A DNA stretch of 64,000 nt from Sporolactobacillus laevolacticus DSM 442 (GTDB lineage Bacteria > Bacillota > Bacilli > Bacillales > Sporolactobacillaceae): assembly GCF_000497245.1 (NCBI RefSeq), contig NZ_AWTC01000002.1:62001-126000 (forward strand). Direction: 5' to 3'. Below are positions 56,362 through 64,000 of the stretch, piece by piece. How positions within the stretch are numbered: position 1 is the stretch's first letter; the number at the start of each line of letters is the position of its first letter. The notes beneath the pieces were generated by a model. It was not told the DNA's origin and did no database searches. It worked only from the letters and a program-made list of their open reading frames with translations. The position numbers and the translations under genes are program-made.

Positions 56362-56925
56362 TTAATCTTTCCCCCCATGGGCACGGTACATCGTAAATAC
56401 GCCTTTAAAAACATGATCATGTCCTGAATAGCTATTGACTTCAACAATTGTCCGCACTCTTTCCTTGCGAGTGACTTTCGCCTTAGCTACCACACGCTCT
56501 CCTGATTTCACAGGACGAATATATTGAATCTCCGCTTTTGAAGTTAGGGCTAAGTCATCATTGATCACAGCCACAGCAAGAGAATTCGCCTGCGCGAATA
56601 GGTGGTGACCACGAGCAATACCTGTTCTGGAAAAAACAAGTTCGGAAGTGATTTCAAGGATAGAAATTGCACTTGTATCAAGCTGCAAATCAAGAATATC
56701 CCCAATCACTTCTTCTTGGTGAAGTGCCTTGACTTCGTCGAATTGCCGTTTTGCCACGTGTTTAATCCGTTCTCTCAACTCAGGAATGGAAAGTTCGAGA
56801 CGATCCAATCGAATCGTTTGCACACTAACCGTAAACTTTTTTGCCAGCTCGTCATCCGTAATAAATGGATTGTCAGCGATCGTCTGCTTTAGGGACTCTT
56901 GACGATCCTTTTTACTTTTTCTCAT
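56362..56925 (-). CDS. fapR: fatty acid/phospholipid synthesis regulator FapR
   Basis: Malonyl-CoA-responsive repressor of lipid synthesis genes. N-terminal HTH ([20 protein letters not shown], then IPELRERIK). C-terminal hot-dog malonyl-CoA-binding domain ([40 protein letters not shown]). ATG 56923-56925 matches the family start (MRKSKKDRQ); the frame is open 11 codons further. 187 aa. A FapR operator stands upstream. Confidence 0.97.
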   Translation of the reverse strand: MRKSKKDRQESLKQTIADNPFITDDELAKKFTVSVQTIRLDRLELSIPELRERIKHVAKRQFDEVKALHQEEVIGDILDLQLDTSAISILEITSELVFSRTGIARGHHLFAQANSLAVAVINDDLALTSKAEIQYIRPVKSGERVVAKAKVTRKERVRTIVEVNSYSGHDHVFKGVFTMYRAHGGKD

Positions 56926-56976
56926 GAAATGAACACCGCCGCCGTTCATGTTCGTCATTCATTGTGAAGTTTCACA

Positions 56977-56996
56977 ATTAAGACTAGGTAATAATA
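56977..56996 (-). promoter_or_regulatory. FapR operator upstream of fapR
   Basis: The minus strand reads ATTATTACCTAGTCTTAATT. This matches the FapR consensus TTAGTACCTAGTCTTAAT except at a couple of positions. It lies about 52 bases before the fapR ATG, and so implies autoregulation of fapR-fabD-fabG-acpP by malonyl-CoA level. Confidence 0.88.
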
Positions 56997-57064
56997 GTTA
57001 GTATATCATAACTTGCTTGCAGCGGGTAGCTAGGCAATGATTACGGAAAAGGACATCTGTGAGA

Positions 57065-57085
57065 AGCACGCATAACATACGTGCT
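57065..57085. repeat. small inverted repeat between recG and fapR
   Basis: AGCACG and CGTGCT flank 9 bases, followed by TTTTG on the plus strand. It has no matching plus-strand gene upstream to terminate, so its role is unclear. Confidence 0.4.
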
Positions 57086-57170
57086 TTTGTATGTAAGGGT
57101 TTCGTTTTATTACTTATTTAAAAAACGTAACAATTTTTGAAATAAAGGCTTGAACACCCTAATAAACAAA

Positions 57171-57225
57171 CGGTCCATGAAACCACAAGGAATAAGCCAA
57201 TTCCCCCCTTAAGGTTCATGAACCG
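57171..57225 (-). terminator. possible recG terminator (imperfect long inverted repeat)
   Basis: CGGTTCATGAACC and its near-copy GGTTTCATGGACCG flank a 28-base centre, with TTTGTTTATT after it on the minus strand. It lies 42 bases past the recG stop. The rest of this 308-base gap holds the fapR control region; no gene seen. Confidence 0.5.
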
Positions 57226-57266
57226 TGCGTAATCATTGAGATAGCTACAAAGGTATTAACACCAGC

Positions 57267-59315
57267 CTAATCCAAATGAAGAGAATCCGTCAAACCCGAT
57301 GCGATTAACGGATCGCGCAGCCTAGCATACACGTCATCGTGCCAAAATTGTGGATCTTGTACCAATCTTGCTGCGTCATCTCTGGCTACGGCCAGTGTCC
57401 GATAATCATGTACCATGTCGGCCAATTTAAAGGAAGGCAGTCCGCTCTGTTTCTTCCCAAAAAAATCACCTGGTCCTCGAAGTTTCAGATCATAAGCAGA
57501 TAGCTTAAATCCATCCGTTGTCTCGGTCATCATCCTCATTTTTTCCCTGCTCGTTTCTGATTTAGCATCTGCGAGAAGTATGCAGTAGGATTGATAATTT
57601 CCACGACCAACACGCCCGCGCAGCTGATGCAGCTGGGATAATCCGAAGCGATCAGCATCATAGATCACCATCAGTGACGCGTTTGGAACATTCACGCCGA
57701 CCTCGATAACCGTTGTTGAAACAAGAACATGAGCCTGCCGCCTCTTAAATGCATCCATGACTTCATCTTTTTCCTCAGAAGACAGCTTGCCATGCATTAG
57801 AGCAACATTGTAGCCGGATAATGCATGAGATAAATATGCGTGAACATCGAGCGCATTCTGAACATCCAGTTGTTCAGATTCCTCGATTAATGGACAAATG
57901 ACATAAGCCTGCCTTCCCTGATTAAGTTCTTTTTTCATAAACTCGATAACACGATCCATGACATTTTCCTGTACCCAATACGTTTTAATTTCTTTTCTTC
58001 CTCCGGGAAGCTCATCAATGGTTGACACATCCATGTCACCAAATACAGAAAGCGCAAGTGTTCGCGGTATCGGTGTCGCCGTCATATATAAGATGTCCGG
58101 TTCTTTGCCCTTAAGTCGCAACTCACCACGTTGCTGAACACCAAAACGATGCTGCTCATCCGTGACGACCAGCCCAAGCTTCAGAAAATGTACCTCAGGC
58201 TGAATTAACGCATGTGTGCCCACCAGAATATGGATCTTCCCTTCTGCCAACTGCTCGAGCAATTCTTTTCTTTTTTTTCCACGGACTGCACCCGTCAGCA
58301 AACCGACGCTTATTGAAAAAGGAGCAAATAACGTCTGAAGATTTTCAGCATGTTGTTCAGCCAGTATTTCCGTAGGTGCCATTAGTGCACCTTGATAACC
58401 ACCGGTGACAGCTCCATATAGTGCAACCGCCGCCACAATGGTTTTTCCTGAACCCACATCGCCTTGAAGCAGACGATTCATCGGAGCAGCATCAGCCATA
58501 TCTTTTAAAATTTCACTGATCACCCGATCTTGCGCCTTGGTCATTGCATAGGGCAACCGGTCAATAAATAGGCCGATCGCTTCTTTGTCCAAAGAAATAC
58601 TAAGACCTTTGGTTGATTGACGTTTCACCCGTTTATAAGCCTGTAATTTCAGTTGATAAATTAAAAATTCTTCATAAACAAGCCGTCTTCTTGCCTGATG
58701 AAGGCTATTTTTCTCACTCGGGAAGTGAATAGTCCGGACTGCTTCTTTTCTTCCGATCAATTTATAGGCTTTAAGTAAGTTCAAGGGCAGATTTTCTTGT
58801 ACGTAATCTGGAAACTGCGTAAATGCCTGCTTTATCAGCATTCTTAATCTTTTTACCGACACCCCTGATTTTACAGGGTAGACAGGCGCCCACTGTGCCT
58901 CCTGATAAGGCGAGCCCACATGAAAATCAGTCGACGTTAGCATTGCACGATTTCGGTCCCACTTTCCTGTTACCGTCACCGTTTCGCCCAGTTTCAGATT
59001 TCGTTTTAAATAAGACTGATTAAAAAAAATGACCGTGATCAGGTAACGGCCGGATAGTACCCGTACGGTCAATCTCGATTTCTTCTTTCCGTAAAAGCTG
59101 AGAACTGGCTCACTTTGAATTTTACCTACAACCGTTACATGTTCTTGATCCTGAACTTCGGCCAGATCGCGGAGTTCATAATCATCATAACGGTATGGAT
59201 AATAGGCGAATAATTCATCTAGTGTCACAATTCCAAGCCGTTCCAATTCCTCTGCTAATCGGACGCCGACCCCTTTGACTTCTGTAATCGGCAGGTGCTT
59301 CACTGTCACTGTCAT
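57267..59315 (-). CDS. recG: ATP-dependent DNA helicase RecG
   Basis: Branch-migrating helicase for stalled forks. N-terminal wedge domain; Walker A LLQGDVGSGKTIVAAVALY; DEQHRFGVQQR box; motif III MTATPIPRTLALSVFGD. Then STTVIEVGVNVPNASLMVIY and QLRGRVGRGNYQSYC. 682 aa. The ATG overlaps the sdaAA stop by 4 bases. Confidence 0.98.
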   Translation of the reverse strand: MTVTVKHLPITEVKGVGVRLAEELERLGIVTLDELFAYYPYRYDDYELRDLAEVQDQEHVTVVGKIQSEPVLSFYGKKKSRLTVRVLSGRYLITVIFFNQSYLKRNLKLGETVTVTGKWDRNRAMLTSTDFHVGSPYQEAQWAPVYPVKSGVSVKRLRMLIKQAFTQFPDYVQENLPLNLLKAYKLIGRKEAVRTIHFPSEKNSLHQARRRLVYEEFLIYQLKLQAYKRVKRQSTKGLSISLDKEAIGLFIDRLPYAMTKAQDRVISEILKDMADAAPMNRLLQGDVGSGKTIVAAVALYGAVTGGYQGALMAPTEILAEQHAENLQTLFAPFSISVGLLTGAVRGKKRKELLEQLAEGKIHILVGTHALIQPEVHFLKLGLVVTDEQHRFGVQQRGELRLKGKEPDILYMTATPIPRTLALSVFGDMDVSTIDELPGGRKEIKTYWVQENVMDRVIEFMKKELNQGRQAYVICPLIEESEQLDVQNALDVHAYLSHALSGYNVALMHGKLSSEEKDEVMDAFKRRQAHVLVSTTVIEVGVNVPNASLMVIYDADRFGLSQLHQLRGRVGRGNYQSYCILLADAKSETSREKMRMMTETTDGFKLSAYDLKLRGPGDFFGKKQSGLPSFKLADMVHDYRTLAVARDDAARLVQDPQFWHDDVYARLRDPLIASGLTDSLHLD

Positions 59316-60214
59316 TGCCCTTCAGTCACAGATGCGTGAGCATCCGATCCAAAAATTTTCTTTTTCAGTGCGCGCCCTGTCTTCGTATCGGCAAGTCCTC
59401 CAAGTGCGGTCTCTCTTAAGGCGACCGGCATCATACGTCCGACGCGATACATGGCTTCAATCACTTCATCGCAAGGAATCAGGCTTTTAATTCCTGCAAG
59501 CGCCATGTCGGCAGCGACAATCGCGCTAGATGCGCCGATCGCGTTCCGTTTTACACAGGGCACTTCTACTAAGCCTGCGACCGGATCACAGATTAGTCCC
59601 AACATATTTCCAAGTGCAATCGCCATCGCGTGTGCAGACTGTTCCGGGGTTCCTCCCGCCAGTTCTACCGCAGCTGCGGCTGCCATCCCGGTCGCCGAGC
59701 CCACTTCTGCTTGGCATCCACCTGCGGCGCCTGAAATAGACGCGTTATTTGCCACAACAAATCCAAAAGCGCCAGCCGTAAAAAGAAAATCAACCATCTG
59801 CTTACGGCTAGGATTCAGCTTTTGTCTAAGCCCAAACAGCACGCCTGGAACAACGCCAGCAGAACCCGCTGTGGGGGTGGCGCAAATTATGCCCATGGCT
59901 GCGTTTACTTCATTCGTAGCCATCGCCTTGCTTACAGCATCAAGCAAAACGGATCCGGAAAGAGAACGTCCGCTATCCAGATAGTGCTGTAAAAGGCGCG
60001 CATCACCACCTGATAAACCTGAACGCGACTTGATGTCCTCATTAATACCACGTTGAACTGCCTGTTCCATAACGTCCAGATTCCCGGCCATTTTAGAAAA
60101 AATTTCTTCACGGCTTCTTCCGGTTGTTTCCATTTCCGTTCGAATCATTACTTCAGAAATAGATATTTGTTGGCGATTAGCGATGTGTACTAATTCCTCT
60201 ATTGTTTGAAACAT
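59312..60214 (-). CDS. sdaAA: L-serine dehydratase, alpha subunit
   Basis: Iron-sulfur enzyme turning L-serine to pyruvate and ammonia, with SdaAB. Cluster cysteines are likely in GIICATPTAGSAG, GGCQAEVGSATGMAAAA, GLICDPVAGLVEVPCVKRNA. 300 aa. AGGAGGGGG precedes the ATG. It lies between sdaAB and recG as in B. subtilis. Confidence 0.97.
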   Translation of the reverse strand: MFQTIEELVHIANRQQISISEVMIRTEMETTGRSREEIFSKMAGNLDVMEQAVQRGINEDIKSRSGLSGGDARLLQHYLDSGRSLSGSVLLDAVSKAMATNEVNAAMGIICATPTAGSAGVVPGVLFGLRQKLNPSRKQMVDFLFTAGAFGFVVANNASISGAAGGCQAEVGSATGMAAAAAVELAGGTPEQSAHAMAIALGNMLGLICDPVAGLVEVPCVKRNAIGASSAIVAADMALAGIKSLIPCDEVIEAMYRVGRMMPVALRETALGGLADTKTGRALKKKIFGSDAHASVTEGQ

Positions 60215-60246
60215 TAAGCCCCCTCCTTTTTCAGTTAATCGATTTA

Positions 60247-60909
60247 TTATGACAACACCGCAACATTTAATATATTCGGCAGACCTGCAATCTCAGCGGC
60301 AAGCCCTTCATTGATCTCTTCATCGGTTTGGATGACCATCAATGCGAGTCTCCCCTTTTCTTGGCGGGAGACTTCCATATAGGAAATGTTCAATTCATAT
60401 TTTGCAATTAATCCGGCAACTTCAGCGACCGCACCGTATTTGTCATAGTGAAGCACGAGAAGAGCGGGGTTACTTCCGGTCAGAGAAATGGAGAAGCCGT
60501 TCACTTCAGTTAACTCAATTTTCCCGCCGCCAATCGATACACCGACCAACTCAAGTTCAGTGTTTTCCGCAGAAAGATGAACACGCGCTGTATTAGGAGC
60601 TTCCACCTGGGTTTCTTTATCTACGATAAATGAAACATCCATTCCTTTTTTTTCAGCGATTTCCAGGGATTGAGGCAATTGCGTATTACTTTCATCGAAA
60701 TCCAGCAATCCAGCTACAATGGCTACATCTGTACCATGCCCTTTGTACGTTTCTGCAAATGAACCATAAAATGTCACAGTTGCATGTTCGGGAATTTTTC
60801 CTAAAAGTTTTCGGGCCATTCGTCCGATTTTCGCGGCGCCGGCTGTATGCGAACTTGAAGGACCAACCATAACCGGTCCGATGATGTCAAATACACTGCG
60901 GTATTTCAT
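60247..60909 (-). CDS. sdaAB: L-serine dehydratase, beta subunit
   Basis: Partner of SdaAA. SVFDIIGPVMVGPSSSHTAG near the N-terminus, FYGSFAETYKGHGTDVAIVA, and a C-terminal ACT domain from about 148 (LLVLHYDKYGAVAEVAGLIA). 220 aa. It follows yloU by 16 bases; the fakA (yloV) gene usual between them is missing. Confidence 0.97.
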   Translation of the reverse strand: MKYRSVFDIIGPVMVGPSSSHTAGAAKIGRMARKLLGKIPEHATVTFYGSFAETYKGHGTDVAIVAGLLDFDESNTQLPQSLEIAEKKGMDVSFIVDKETQVEAPNTARVHLSAENTELELVGVSIGGGKIELTEVNGFSISLTGSNPALLVLHYDKYGAVAEVAGLIAKYELNISYMEVSRQEKGRLALMVIQTDEEINEGLAAEIAGLPNILNVAVLS

Positions 60910-60925
60910 AACTGGAGCACTCTCC

Positions 60926-61324
60926 TCACGCCTGCAAGCTTTGATCTTCAGGCACGTTTTCTTCCTCTGTCAGGCGAACGCCCTGAACAAAAATATTAAT
61001 TGCTGCAGCATTCAAGCCCAGCATATCATTTAAAGTTTCTTTGACTTTGTTCTGTACATTGATCGCCACTTCTGAAATGCGTGTTCCATAACTGACAATA
61101 ATATACATATCAATGAGTAAGTTCTGTTCCTCATCGAAACGAACAATGACTCCGCGGCTGAAGTTATCCTTCTTTAGCAATTCTGCAAAGCCATCCTTCA
61201 ATTGATTTTTGGAAGCCATGCCGACGATTCCGTCACAGTCCGTCGCTGCTCCTCCGACAATTTTTGCTATCACATCAATGGATATATCAATTTGCCCGTA
61301 ATTATTAGTTATTGAAACAGTCAT
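60926..61324 (-). CDS. yloU: Asp23/Gls24 family envelope stress protein YloU
   Basis: 132-aa cytoplasmic Asp23-family protein. Typical: IDISIDVIAKIVGGAATDCD, GIVGMASKN, VDMYIIVSYGTRISEVAI-like stretch (IDMYIIVSYGTRISE) and NVQNKVKETLNDML. ATG 61322-61324 has GGAGG 8 bases upstream; the frame extends 13 codons further. In many Bacilli it is paired with fakA, absent here. Confidence 0.92.
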   Translation of the reverse strand: MTVSITNNYGQIDISIDVIAKIVGGAATDCDGIVGMASKNQLKDGFAELLKKDNFSRGVIVRFDEEQNLLIDMYIIVSYGTRISEVAINVQNKVKETLNDMLGLNAAAINIFVQGVRLTEEENVPEDQSLQA

Positions 61325-61505
61325 CAATGAACCCTCCTGGTCAGGCTGTTTTTTTGTTGTCACAACAAAGATAGCATTTGAAAGCTCCTGCGAACTTCAC
61401 TTTGTCTACTTATTTGACTTATCGTTATTTTACACTAGCCGTCTTGAATTTTAAAGCAGGAGGCGGACCGGGTGTGTGAATATTTCATTTCGGATCTTTC
61501 TCTAG

Positions 61506-61534
61506 TTGCACGCTAACGATGGACGTGTTACTAT
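61506..61534 (+). promoter_or_regulatory. sigma-A promoter of rpmB
   Basis: TTGCAC (61506-61511), 17-base spacer, TACTAT (61529-61534), leading to the only plus-strand gene. The start is expected near 61541. Confidence 0.8.
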
Positions 61535-61579
61535 AAAGCTATTGCGTTAATGAATTGCATGGTCAGGGAGGTCATATAT

Positions 61580-61768
61580 ATGGGACGTCGATGCTTTGTT
61601 ACCGGCAAAACAACGAAGTTCGGTCAGAACCGTTCATTTGCTGAAAATAAATCAAAAAGAACGTTTAAAGCAAATCTGCAAAAAGTTCGTATTCTTGTTG
61701 ACGGTAAACCAAAACGTGTTTATGTATCAACAAAAGCGTTAAAAGCAGGTAAAGTTGAACGCGTTTAA
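61580..61768 (+). CDS. rpmB: 50S ribosomal protein L28
   Basis: 62-aa large-subunit protein: [20 protein letters not shown], then [20 protein letters not shown] and [19 protein letters not shown] 61580 with GGGAGG 8 bases upstream; the 10 codons upstream in frame are not family-like. It is the only gene here on the plus strand and lacks the zinc CxxC pairs of some L28 forms. Confidence 0.98.
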   Translation: MGRRCFVTGKTTKFGQNRSFAENKSKRTFKANLQKVRILVDGKPKRVYVSTKALKAGKVERV

Positions 61769-61803
61769 TGCGCCTTCACAAATCATTTGTACCCGCCGCG
61801 TAC

Positions 61804-61844
61804 AAAAAAGCCAGATCCCTTTTTATTTGGGATCTGGCTTTTTT
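61804..61844. terminator. bidirectional terminator between rpmB and spoVM
   Basis: Stem AGCCAGATCCC / GGGATCTGGCT with A-run before and T-run after. It ends rpmB on the plus strand and can also end the spoVM message from the other side. Confidence 0.92.
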
Positions 61845-61872
61845 CATTCTCACAAAAATAATTACCTTAACC

Positions 61873-61904
61873 AAAAAAGGTCTCTCTGTGGAGAGACCCT
61901 TTTT
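61873..61904. terminator. terminator after spoVM (bidirectional form)
   Basis: Stem GGTCTCTC / GAGAGACC with a 2-base centre (TGTG), A-run on one side and T-run on the other. It is 15 bases past the spoVM stop and reads as an efficient terminator on the minus strand. Confidence 0.88.
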
Positions 61905-61919
61905 GATGATGCGAGTGTC

Positions 61920-61997
61920 TTACCCCTTCCGAAAACCGAGGAGGGCTCTCACAATACTAGCCAGAAATCTTGGCAACTTAATCGTGTAAAATTTCAT
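61920..61997 (-). CDS. spoVM: stage V sporulation protein M (SpoVM)
   Basis: 25-aa amphipathic peptide: MKFYTIKLPRFLASIVRA then LLGFRKG. B. subtilis SpoVM (26 aa) begins MKFYTIKLPKFLGGIVRAML, so identity is high; Pro9, key for sensing membrane curvature, is kept. It has AAGGAGG 9 bases before the ATG. In B. subtilis it sits between thiN (yloS) and rpmB, as here. It recruits SpoIVA to the forespore membrane to start coat assembly. Too short for usual gene-length filters. Confidence 0.96.
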   Translation of the reverse strand: MKFYTIKLPRFLASIVRALLGFRKG

Positions 61998-62094
61998 TGC
62001 ACTGCTCCTCCTTGTCTCAAGCGCCGTCATCCTTTATCACGTGCTTCTAGAATATATGAGACGTTTGCAAAATCTATGACCGGAAATAGACAAG

Positions 62095-62736
62095 TTAGTC
62101 ACTGCAACGCATCATTAATAGATATCCCTGTGAAAAGGTGACGGCAAGGATATCCTCCTCAGCTTCATTGCTGATGCAGAGACTTGATCCCATCGGCAGA
62201 ACAGCCTCTTGAAGCGGGTACTTCACACCAGACAATGTCAGCCCAGCCACTTTTTCAGTAAAAGCAAGAAATGAAAGATATCGGTAATCTGGATTCTTCT
62301 GTATATGATATGCGCCCGGTGTGAGTAAAGTGATACAGTTTTTCTGATCGACGATCGCAAGTTCCGTCTTCAAATCAACTGCTTTCATCAGCAACTGCAC
62401 ACTGGCCAGAGCATGATCCTGGCGTCCGCCGGTCACTCCAAACAACAGACAGCGTTCAGGATTTTGGCTTAATGCCCAGTCAAGAGCCAGTTCGAGATCT
62501 GTCTTGTCCTTCTCTGCAGGATATTTATAAAGGCGGAGTCCGAGTTTGGCAACGTCTTCTTTTTCGTTGTCAGATAAGGAATCAAAATCACCAAAAGCAC
62601 GAATGGGACGGATCTGATTATTCATCAGCACAATGGTTCCATGATCTGCACCAATCCATTGATAATCGCAATATTCAGGAGATCTGAGATCAGGTAAAAG
62701 GCTTTCCGGACCGCCAGCTACAATTGCCAGCTTCAT
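62095..62736 (-). CDS. thiN: thiamine pyrophosphokinase
   Basis: Transfers pyrophosphate from ATP to thiamine. LAIVAGGPESLLPDL near the start; GADHGTIVLM, AFGDFDSLSD, PAEKDKTDLELALDWAL and LLFGVTGGRQDHALAS are family motifs. 213 aa. ATG with GGAGGG upstream. rpe, usual between rsgA and thiN, is missing: only 51 bases separate them. Confidence 0.95.
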   Translation of the reverse strand: MKLAIVAGGPESLLPDLRSPEYCDYQWIGADHGTIVLMNNQIRPIRAFGDFDSLSDNEKEDVAKLGLRLYKYPAEKDKTDLELALDWALSQNPERCLLFGVTGGRQDHALASVQLLMKAVDLKTELAIVDQKNCITLLTPGAYHIQKNPDYRYLSFLAFTEKVAGLTLSGVKYPLQEAVLPMGSSLCISNEAEEDILAVTFSQGYLLMMRCSD

Positions 62737-62787
62737 ATGAATTCACCCTCCATTCTTAGATCACAGTTAGCAACTTGGTACTGATGA

Positions 62788-63669
62788 CTAATACTTTTTC
62801 CTCTGACTAATCTCTTGAAAGAATAGTTGATAATGCTTGTAACGTCCCTGATCAATTCTGCCTTCCGCCAATGCTTCTTTCACTTTGCAGTCAGGTTCCG
62901 CTAGATGCGTACATCCTCTGAAACGGCAGCTCTCACGATAATCATTGAATTCAGGAAAACATCTCTCCAGGTCAGCCAGAGTCATGTCCGGCAATTCTAA
63001 TGAACTGAATCCTGGTGTATCGGCAACATAACCATTGAGAGCGATTGGAAGCAATTCAACATGACGGGTGGTATGTTTCCCCCGCCCCAATGACTGTGAG
63101 ATGGCTTGGGTATCAATGTTTAATGATTGATCAAGGCTATTTAGAAGTGAAGATTTCCCCACTCCTGATTGTCCGGTAATAACACTGATCCGGTTTTCCA
63201 TGTGTTCCTTGAGCATCGCTATACCTTCTTTTTTCAGGCTGGACGTGACCAAAATCGGATACCCTATTTTTGCGTAGGTAGTGAGCCGATCGTGAAAAGA
63301 TTCTGCTTCCTCATGTGTCAGCAGATCCCATTTTGTCAAACAGATTAATGGCTCAATATGGTACGCTTCCATTTGAACGAGAAAACGATCAAGCAAATGA
63401 CTGTCAAAAGCAGGCTCAGCCACTGAAAAAACAAGGATGGCCTGATCTATATTAGCAATCGGCGGACGCTTCAAGGCATTTTTTCGTTCTTTTATTGATA
63501 AAATGTAGCCGTCCGTCGGTTTCTTTGCCTCATAACTGACATGATCCCCTACCAGCGGACTGACGCCCCGCTTTCGAAAAACACCTCTTGCTCGGCACTG
63601 AATCTGTTTTTCGCCGTCCTTGACATAATAAAATCCACTTAGTGCCTTAACAATCGTTCCTTCCAACAT
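62788..63669 (-). CDS. rsgA: ribosome small-subunit GTPase RsgA (CpgA)
   Basis: 30S assembly checkpoint GTPase. N-terminal OB fold; then circularly permuted G motifs: G4 LTKWDLL, G1 ITGQSGVGKSSLLNSL, G3 VADTPGFSSLEL. The zinc knuckle has Cys in CFPEFNDYRESCRFRGCTH and PDCKVK. 293 aa. It follows prkC by 33 bases, the conserved order. Confidence 0.97.
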   Translation of the reverse strand: MLEGTIVKALSGFYYVKDGEKQIQCRARGVFRKRGVSPLVGDHVSYEAKKPTDGYILSIKERKNALKRPPIANIDQAILVFSVAEPAFDSHLLDRFLVQMEAYHIEPLICLTKWDLLTHEEAESFHDRLTTYAKIGYPILVTSSLKKEGIAMLKEHMENRISVITGQSGVGKSSLLNSLDQSLNIDTQAISQSLGRGKHTTRHVELLPIALNGYVADTPGFSSLELPDMTLADLERCFPEFNDYRESCRFRGCTHLAEPDCKVKEALAEGRIDQGRYKHYQLFFQEISQRKKY

Positions 63670-63702
63670 GTTTGAACTCCTTAATGAAGGCTATGCTCCG
63701 TT

Positions 63703-64000
63703 TCAATCCGGATAGTTGACCGTTCCGGTTTTCTGTTCTACTCCATCAATTAATACCCTGTAGGAACCACTCTCATTCGGGTTGATTGTAAAAGGAATTG
63801 TATATGTTTTCGTTGCTGTTAGTTCTTCGTCAGCAAAAACCGAGTTGTCATGATTTGCATCGGTATAATAAATTTGCACGTGAATCGGTGTATTGCCCTC
63901 ACTGGAGTCGCCTGGCGCGCCGTGGTCACCAGGGTAAACAACCTTTATCGGCTGATCAATCTCTTTAGGTTTAGGGGCGCTGCCTTTGGACAAAGTAACG
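63703..64000 (-). CDS. prkC: Ser/Thr protein kinase PrkC (C-terminal fragment, start outside window)
   Basis: Only the last ~99 residues are present; the frame is open at 64000. It reads VTLSKG, the typical end of the last PASTA repeat, followed by a Pro/Lys linker and an extracellular Ig-like C-terminal domain (PIHVQIYYTDANHDNSVF; YTIPFTINPNESGSYRVLID), as in Bacillus PrkC. PrkC senses muropeptides and phosphorylates many targets. Identity rests on these features plus position before rsgA. Confidence 0.85.
   Translation of the reverse strand, partial: VTLSKGSAPKPKEIDQPIKVVYPGDHGAPGDSSEGNTPIHVQIYYTDANHDNSVFADEELTATKTYTIPFTINPNESGSYRVLIDGVEQKTGTVNYPD

Noticed and set aside
1-64000. CRISPR arrays, tRNA/rRNA genes, insertion sequences, prophage or defence genes
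   Set aside because: No regular direct repeats, transposase or integrase frames, or RNA-gene sequences were seen; the whole stretch follows the core Bacilli gene order.

Overview
The window is chromosomal core DNA from a low-to-moderate GC, endospore-forming, flagellated member of the Bacilli (Firmicutes). Gene order is close to the Bacillus subtilis prkC-to-rasP segment, read almost entirely on the minus strand, so the biological order runs from high to low coordinates. A 25-codon spoVM at 61920-61997 marks a spore-former. Several genes usual at this locus are absent: rpe, fakA/yloV, plsX, sucCD, xerC/codV and hslV. hslU survives only as a decayed fragment. Loss of the TCA genes sucCD together with motility and sporulation would fit a Sporolactobacillus-like, fermentative lineage; that assignment is inference.

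Region by region, in transcription order: (1) 64000-61320: the end of prkC, rsgA, thiN, spoVM, the only plus-strand gene rpmB, and the Asp23-family yloU. (2) 60909-57267: serine dehydratase sdaAB-sdaAA and the helicase recG. (3) 56996-54148: a FapR operator, then fapR-fabD-fabG-acpP for fatty acid synthesis, without plsX. (4) 54027-48490: rnc, then smc-ftsY. (5) 48399-44212: ylxM-ffh-rpsP-khpA-rimM-trmD and rplS with its own promoter and L19 leader. (6) 44097-40561: rbgA, rnhB and a FliK-like/FlhB-C-like pair (ylqG-ylqH). (7) 40372-34577: dprA, topA, trmFO, the hslU remnant and codY.

(8) 34191-7082: an intact fla/che operon of 33 genes, from flgB to swrB. It covers the basal-body rod, MS ring and switch, the export ATPase, the hook, the FliOPQR-FlhBA export gate, FlhF/FlhG placement proteins, CheY/B/A/W/C/D chemotaxis proteins, sigma-D and swarming factors. 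(9) 7079-1: rpsB-tsf from a strong promoter directly behind swrB, then pyrH-frr-uppS-cdsA-dxr-rseP (rseP is cut by the window edge).

I found no rRNA, tRNA, CRISPR array, insertion sequence, prophage or secretion/defence island. There is no clear novel multi-gene system. The observations most worth checking are the hslU fossil, the absence of plsX and fakA from their usual positions, spoVM, the FliK/FlhB-C-like pair ylqG-ylqH, and frequent TTG starts.
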